The notes beneath the pieces are model-generated. The model was not told where the DNA came from. It did not search any database and saw only the letters and a program-made list of their open reading frames with translations. The translations under genes were made by a program, and so were the position numbers. 64,000 bases of DNA. It comes from Neostapfia colusana. Its lineage: Eukaryota; Streptophyta; Magnoliopsida; Poales; Poaceae. Location of the stretch: positions 25,553,241 through 25,617,240 of the forward strand of contig JASWHV010000005.1 of NCBI GenBank assembly GCA_030760725.1, read 5' to 3'. Of this stretch, positions 59,724-64,000 are shown piece after piece (the stretch's first letter is position 1; each line of letters begins with the position of its first letter).

Positions 59724-60500
59724 TGTAAAAGCCCAAGAAAAAGGGACATGCAAAAACTTTTCATCACCTCACAACACCACAGTTTTTGTTGTAGATATAT
59801 TGTGAAAAATTGTGAAGAGCATGTAACCTCCATCAAAAGGATGATTAGAGGGGAAAGCCTAACTTTCACAAAGCAGGATTCCTACACATGAACATGAGAG
59901 GTTGAGCTCACCCCTAGCACGTAAAAAGTCTTGGGAAGGTTCAAGCCAAGTTTTATGCAAACCCAACACTTTTTGAGTCACTTTAGGGGGCACTTGAAAA
60001 AGAGGCCAATTTGAATTACATTCAAATTGCAGCAGCTTTCATCACTCAAATTCAAAAGTTAGCTTCATATTCAAACTCAGCACATTTTTATAAGTTAGTC
60101 CACCAATTTTCATCCCCATTGGAGTTCATCTTGTCGGGAGCCAAATTTGCAACAATTCAAAACTGAATTTGAATTTCAGTTTAAATGTGAAGCAAATTTG
60201 ACCAAACAAATTTCAAATGGAGAACCCAAATTAAAACTGTGACTTGGTGGCAAATTCTAGCATTCAATGTTTAGTAGCTTGGATATTTGCAGCAGAATGG
60301 GGAGAAAGAATTAGAGGGGAGAAGAGGGCCCACTTGTCAGTAGACTTAGCACGGAAGCATACTCAGCCGACTCTCTCTCGACCGAGCACGCTCGCCAGCC
60401 AGCCACGGCGTGGGCGCCCGAAAGCCTCAGCCAGCCAGCTCCTGCTTCGGCGTGGGAGGTGGCACAGCAGGTGTCGCGGCCTCCACCGCCCTCAGTGGCC

Positions 60501-60507
60501 TATAAAA
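60501..60507 (+). promoter_or_regulatory. TATA box of R4 3' LTR
   Basis: TATAAAA, 777 bp after the LTR start. Confidence 0.7.
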
Positions 60508-60884
60508 GGCACGAGACCGCCGGCGAGTTTCTGTTTTCGCGAGTTTCCGCAACCAGCCGCCTAATCGCACGAGCTCCGATCGCTTGCAACCCGAGCTGTG
60601 ATCATCCTCCGGCTTCAACGTCCATAGGAAAGTGGAGCGCAAGCTTGTCCTCAAGACCACCGCGCAAACCGTTCCAAGGTTCGACCTTTGTGCGCGGGAA
60701 ATTTTCCAGTTTAGGGCGGGGAGCTCATTTCAGGACCCGATTAGGTTTAGGAGAAATTCGGGAAGATTGTCGGGTGGATGGTCGAACGGAGCTGTGAGAG
60801 AGCATCTAGAGGTTCTTGCGACCCTTCTCGATCAAAACCCGGAAGGAAACCACTGCCGGAACCCTAGGTTCACCATAGAACAGT

Positions 60885-61224
60885 TTGGCGGAAGAGGGGG
60901 TCGCTGGTGAGGTCCGGGTTGCCGGCCGTTTCGGTTCCAACCGAGGTCATGCCGAGCTTCCTGAGGTCCCCCTGAATGTGGTGACGCGATTAGCGTGCGA
61001 AGGAGATGGTCAAGAGGGCGGGAAACACGTTGCCGAGGTAGCACAGAGGCATAGAGCTCGTCGCCGGCGAGCTACAGCGGTTAGCCGGCGGCGGCAGGGT
61101 GTGCAGCGTGTTCAGCGTCCGAAATTATGTGGGGGCGGCGAGTCTCACCATCGCCGGCAAGCTAGAACGCTGGGAACGCCGACCTCGCCGGAGCTCCGGC
61201 GGGTCGGGGCGGCGGCGTTGGGAG
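60885..61224 (+). CDS. Candidate first exon of R4 LTR gene
   Basis: Open frame from an ATG (MAEEGVAGEVRVAGRF) to GGGAG|GTAGAC. Its 340 nt leave phase 1, so 340 + 81 + 98 = 519 nt would give one 172-residue frame with the two exons below. The part HVAEVAQRHRARRRRATAVS and the end TPTSPELRRVGAAALG align in frame with the R2 candidate exon. It is rich in Arg and Ala. The start ATG is not shared with R2, and R7 and the R4 5' LTR do not keep the frame, so this could be GC-rich non-coding sequence. Confidence 0.32.
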
Positions 61225-62065
61225 GTAGACGAAAGGCGGGGTCCCACATGTCAGCCACTGTGCTAATCGCGCGCGAGCGCGCGGTTAGTTCAAATTAAAC
61301 AGGAGGGCCTCGCTGTCAGCCTCTGATTGAGAGCGGGAGAGGATTCTCTGTAGGAAAATAATTCAGGGATCAGCCCAAACTTTAGAAATTCATAACTTTG
61401 TATATGAAGCTCCAAATTCAGTGAACCAAATTTTGCTGAACTCAGGATGGTGAGTACTTTCCAGCAATACCAATTTCATCTCATGAAACCTAATAGTTTT
61501 ACAGAATTAATTCCCTAAATTTTAAACTGTTGGGAATTTTATCTGGAGAATTACGTCATGAAAAATTCTGAAATTTGTCTGAGAGATTCATTGGAAACTC
61601 CTTGAGTCACAGTAAAATTTTCAGACTCATCCAAGTTCCTTAGTCCCCCTAATGGGGTGATTAAGTGAACTGCCCTGAGAAAATAGAAAAATGTACAGAA
61701 ACATTTTTCAGATTTTCTCAAATCTTGTTTAGGGCATAACTTCCTCTAAAATTCCTCAAATGACATGAAACCAATTCCATTAGAACCATCTTAGATTCTA
61801 GTTTCCAGAAAGTAATGGTTGGAGCCATGAAAACCCCTGGAATTACTTAGAGGCTCAATTATTGACCAAATAGGCTTTTATTTGTACAAAGCTCAAATGA
61901 ACTTTGTTTCAAAGGAAACTTGGTCAAGACTCTGGTTAGGACCCTACCAAGACACCATAAAATTTTCAGAACCAAGGGGGAGGGTTAGCTAAGGTTATTA
62001 GTAAATACTTATTCAAGTTTACACATTGCATTTGAATTGACATGTAGTATCTCATTAACGTGTAG

Positions 62066-63268
62066 TCGCCGAAGGCGAGGAGACTCCGGAAGTACTTGAC
62101 TTCCTCCTTCCTGACGAAGACCTAACCCCTGACCAGCAGCAACAAGGCAAGCCCCGGTTTGCATTAACCCTTTTATAAGTTTTTCTTTGTTTACATGTTT
62201 CGTATGAAGTATGAATGTGCATTAGATATAGGATGGATGGAACCCCACTTGCATAACCAAAAGTTTCCTATAAGAGTGAGGGTAGTGTCTAAGACCTCGA
62301 GTAGACAGGCTATGCTTAATTATTCATAGGACCTCGGTACAAGTCGAGTAGTTGGAATCTACTCGCGAGTTAGGTTTGGGGCACACGGGATTGGTTCGAG
62401 TGAGGTGAGATCACATTAGTAATGGAAATGAGACTAGGCAGGGGCTAGGGCGCAGCAAGAGGAAGTCTTGTGTGCACAGCCCTGTCCGTGTCGATTGAGG
62501 ACCGATCCGTGTGTGGCCCTGCTGAACAAGTATTGAAAGTACCGAAGGCATATCGGATATATGGGCCCCGATAAACCGATGTAACCTAAACCTCCGGGCG
62601 TCGAGGCATAGCACACCGATTTATAGGTGTAGGTTGAGGGCAGCAAGGTGGAAATCTGCTAACGGGCATAGAGAGATGCTCCGTGTAGAGAACCTCCTGT
62701 CCGTTTCGGTGCGATCAGTTCGATGTTTGGGCTGTTGGGTGAAAGGTTGTCCCGTACGACATCGAGTGAGCGTGCTGTGCAGCCACGGGTGGGCGTACGT
62801 GACGTGCTCTTTGGGTTTTCCCTGCAGGTGTATATCGATTCGATTCTCCGTCCCTCACGGTGACGAGTACCACTTGTTCACTGTGTCATAACGTAGATAA
62901 TTTCTGCAATGTTATGATTCAATTCTGCTGTATGATATAATTGTATTGCTACATGTGTGCCACCAAATATTGCTTACTAAATTTCAGATTCCCGAACTGT
63001 TAACTTGTTGCTAAAAGGTGAATTAAGGATGTACTTGTAGGCGTGTCCATTTGCTGCAATGTTACTATCCTATGTTCATTGTACACCTCATGTAGAGTTT
63101 CATGCCTAGGTGAGTCGGTTAAGTCTTGTTGAGCCCTCGTGCTCACGGTTGCTGCTTAAGTGTTTTTCAGGTGAGGAGCCACCCACGGACTCGGGTTACG
63201 AGTCCACCAGCGAGGGTTACCCTCCGTCGGGGACCACGGCTGAGTGGGAGCCATACACGCCGCACTGA
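62066..63268 (+). CDS. LTR gene, two 3' exons, R4 3' LTR copy
   Basis: Exon A 62066-62146 (81 nt) and exon B 63171-63268 (98 nt, stop TGA 63266-63268), with intron 62147-63170, the same length (1024 nt) as in the R4 5' LTR. The peptide reads VAEGEETPEVLDFLLPDEDL in exon A; exon B has STSEGYPPSG and ends EWEPYTPH. GC donor and TTTTTCAG acceptor are kept. Poly(A) signals were lost to the R8 insertion. Confidence 0.6.
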
Positions 63269-63340
63269 GCTGAGGAGTGCAGCTAGTGTGGGTTGCCCTA
63301 GGGCTGGGCCACCGACTTTTGCTAGATTGGTGGGTGTGAG

Positions 63341-63793
63341 TGTGAGGGCCCGGTCCCAATCACAGGGCCGTGTCGCTCGCCCGGGAATCGTATTGGGTGG
63401 TGCCATGCGGTGCGGCACCCAACAGCACACATAATAAAGCATCATATTACATAAATCAAGCGGAAGCTTACAAGGTGTAAATTTTACAAATACTTCTCAA
63501 AATAATCTACAGCGGAAGACTAATTCAACTCACGTCTCATACCAGGCTAAGCAACAGAGAAGGTGTCCAGCCCGTGGACCATTCTCGCTAGCAACACTAT
63601 CACAATAGCAGCGGCAGGAGATTGCCATGAGTTCACCACTCGGAGAGTTCCGAGTGTCATCGGACACCCATACATATCAGCGTACAGTTATTACCTACAA
63701 AACAACTTATGCAGTATCCGTGAGCATGAAGCTCAGCAAGACTTAACCGTCACCCTAGTCATGAAACTCTACATGATGAAAATAGAGGGCTGA
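63341..63793 (-). mobile_element. R8: LTR end of a third family, cut by R9
   Basis: Sequence starting TGTGAGGGCCCGGTCCCAA, inserted in the R4 3' LTR, with a different LTR end but a similar layout: GGTGCCGCACCGCAT box near the end, AATAAT-rich 3' end, and on the minus strand the block with CATGTAGAGTTTCATG and the TGAGC/GCTCA hairpin. I take it as the right end of a minus-strand LTR. I do not find an exon B reading frame at the expected place. It is interrupted at 63794. Confidence 0.7.
63721..63735 (-). repeat. Conserved hairpin TGAGC/GCTCA in R8
   Basis: Same 5-bp stem as in the other LTRs, but with a 5-nt loop. It is followed on the minus strand by a TTTTGTAG acceptor-like site. Confidence 0.55.
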
Positions 63794-64000
63794 TGTAAAG
63801 GCCTCAGTTTTTGACAGATTCAAAGTGTTCATCACCACACACACACACCTCATTTGAAGAAAGTTGATGAAAACATTCGAAAAGCATGTAACCATTATCA
63901 ACATGCTCATTAGAGAATAAACTCACAAAATGCAAAAGTGGTATTTCCCACATGCATCATCTAGGGGCTGGGCATATGAAAAACTCCTACACCTTGCTAG
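63794..64000 (+). mobile_element. R9: LTR start, same family as R1 (continues outside window)
   Basis: TGTAAAGGCCTCAGTTTTTGAC and the following about 200 bp match the first 200 bp of the R1 LTR (1080-1290), including the (AC)n run and the CTAGGGGCTGGGCATATGAA stretch. It has inserted into R8; the flanking five bases are GCTGA (63789-63793). Whether it is a 5' LTR or a solo LTR cannot be told. Confidence 0.85.

Larger units (their letters stand above)
16804..63340 (+). mobile_element. R4: Ty3/Gypsy element with nested R5, R6 and R7; 3' LTR cut by R8
   Basis: Composite span of one plus-strand element: 5' LTR 16804-18491 plus 22492-24528, primer site 24532-24543, leader 24544-25374 plus 54029-55160, gag-pol remnant 55161-59657, polypurine tract 59711-59723 and 3' LTR from 59724. 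The two LTRs share their details, including the TATA box exactly 777 bp from the LTR start in both; they differ by about 5% in the first 200 bp by eye. The interrupted halves join without loss at each nested insertion. The left boundary lies in R3 gag. A target duplication cannot be confirmed because the right end is missing. Confidence 0.9.
59724..63340 (+). mobile_element. R4 3' LTR, 3' end removed by R8
   Basis: Starts TGTAAAAGCCCAAG. It corresponds to the R4 5' LTR without R5 and keeps the TATA box, GC-rich core (about 60360-61350), AT-rich block and LTR gene. At 63340 it stops about 70 bp after the exon B stop, where R8 begins; the rest should lie right of R8. Confidence 0.92.

Overview
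The window looks like intergenic, repeat-filled chromosome of a large plant genome, most likely a grass. The polyproteins are Ty3/Gypsy chromovirus type (gag, protease, RT, RNase H, integrase and a C-terminal chromodomain, close to the Tekay/Del group). The LTRs are about 4 kb long and GC-rich modules sit in AT-rich flanks. I see no ordinary host gene, rRNA, tRNA gene or CRISPR. Every base can be assigned to an LTR retrotransposon. The host assignment is inference; the element structure is read from the sequence. Elements are named R1 to R9 here.

Layout, left to right. R1 (+): integrase/chromodomain tail, polypurine tract and 3' LTR (1-5164). It has landed in the gag gene of R2 (-), whose gag fragment, leader, primer binding site and 5' LTR fill 5165-12017. 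R2 has landed in the 5' LTR of R3 (+), of which 12018-16803 remain (LTR end, leader, gag). R4 (+) starts at 16804 and runs to 63340. Its 5' LTR is split by a solo LTR, R5 (18492-22486, target-site duplication TGACA). Its leader is split by R6 (-, 25375-54023, duplication TGTGC). The R6 leader is split in turn by R7 (-, 35215-49574, duplication CACCA). The 3' LTR of R4 is cut at 63341 by R8 (-), which is cut at 63794 by R9 (+, same family as R1). Insertion order is therefore R3, then R2 and R4, then R1, R5, R6 and R8, then R7 and R9. R7 is the youngest element that can be dated: its two 3958-bp LTRs differ at about 19 sites by eye. It is a single 1-nt frameshift away from an uninterrupted polyprotein.

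The most interesting signal is inside the LTRs. Ten LTR copies from two diverged families carry the same two small exons (78-81 nt and 89-98 nt). These are separated by an intron of about 1.0-1.1 kb with a GC-AG boundary, and splicing keeps the frame in each copy. All copies are open, indels are whole codons, and a core Glu-Val-Leu-Asp motif is held constant while its Val and Leu codons run through nearly all synonyms. Most copies also have a TATA box near +780 and poly(A) signals near the LTR end. Each LTR therefore looks like a self-contained spliced gene for a small acidic Gln/Pro/Glu-rich protein, separate from gag-pol. I do not recognise this protein. A possible first exon is open and in phase in two copies. 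The intron holds conserved hairpins, and the gag leader holds a three-hairpin cluster between the primer binding site and a splice-acceptor-like site directly in front of the gag ATG.

In a working element the LTR promoter would drive both the genomic RNA and the LTR gene. The leader hairpins could mark unspliced RNA for packaging, Gag-Pol would make and integrate the DNA copy, and the chromodomain would favour heterochromatin. That fits the observation that each visible insertion lies inside another element.
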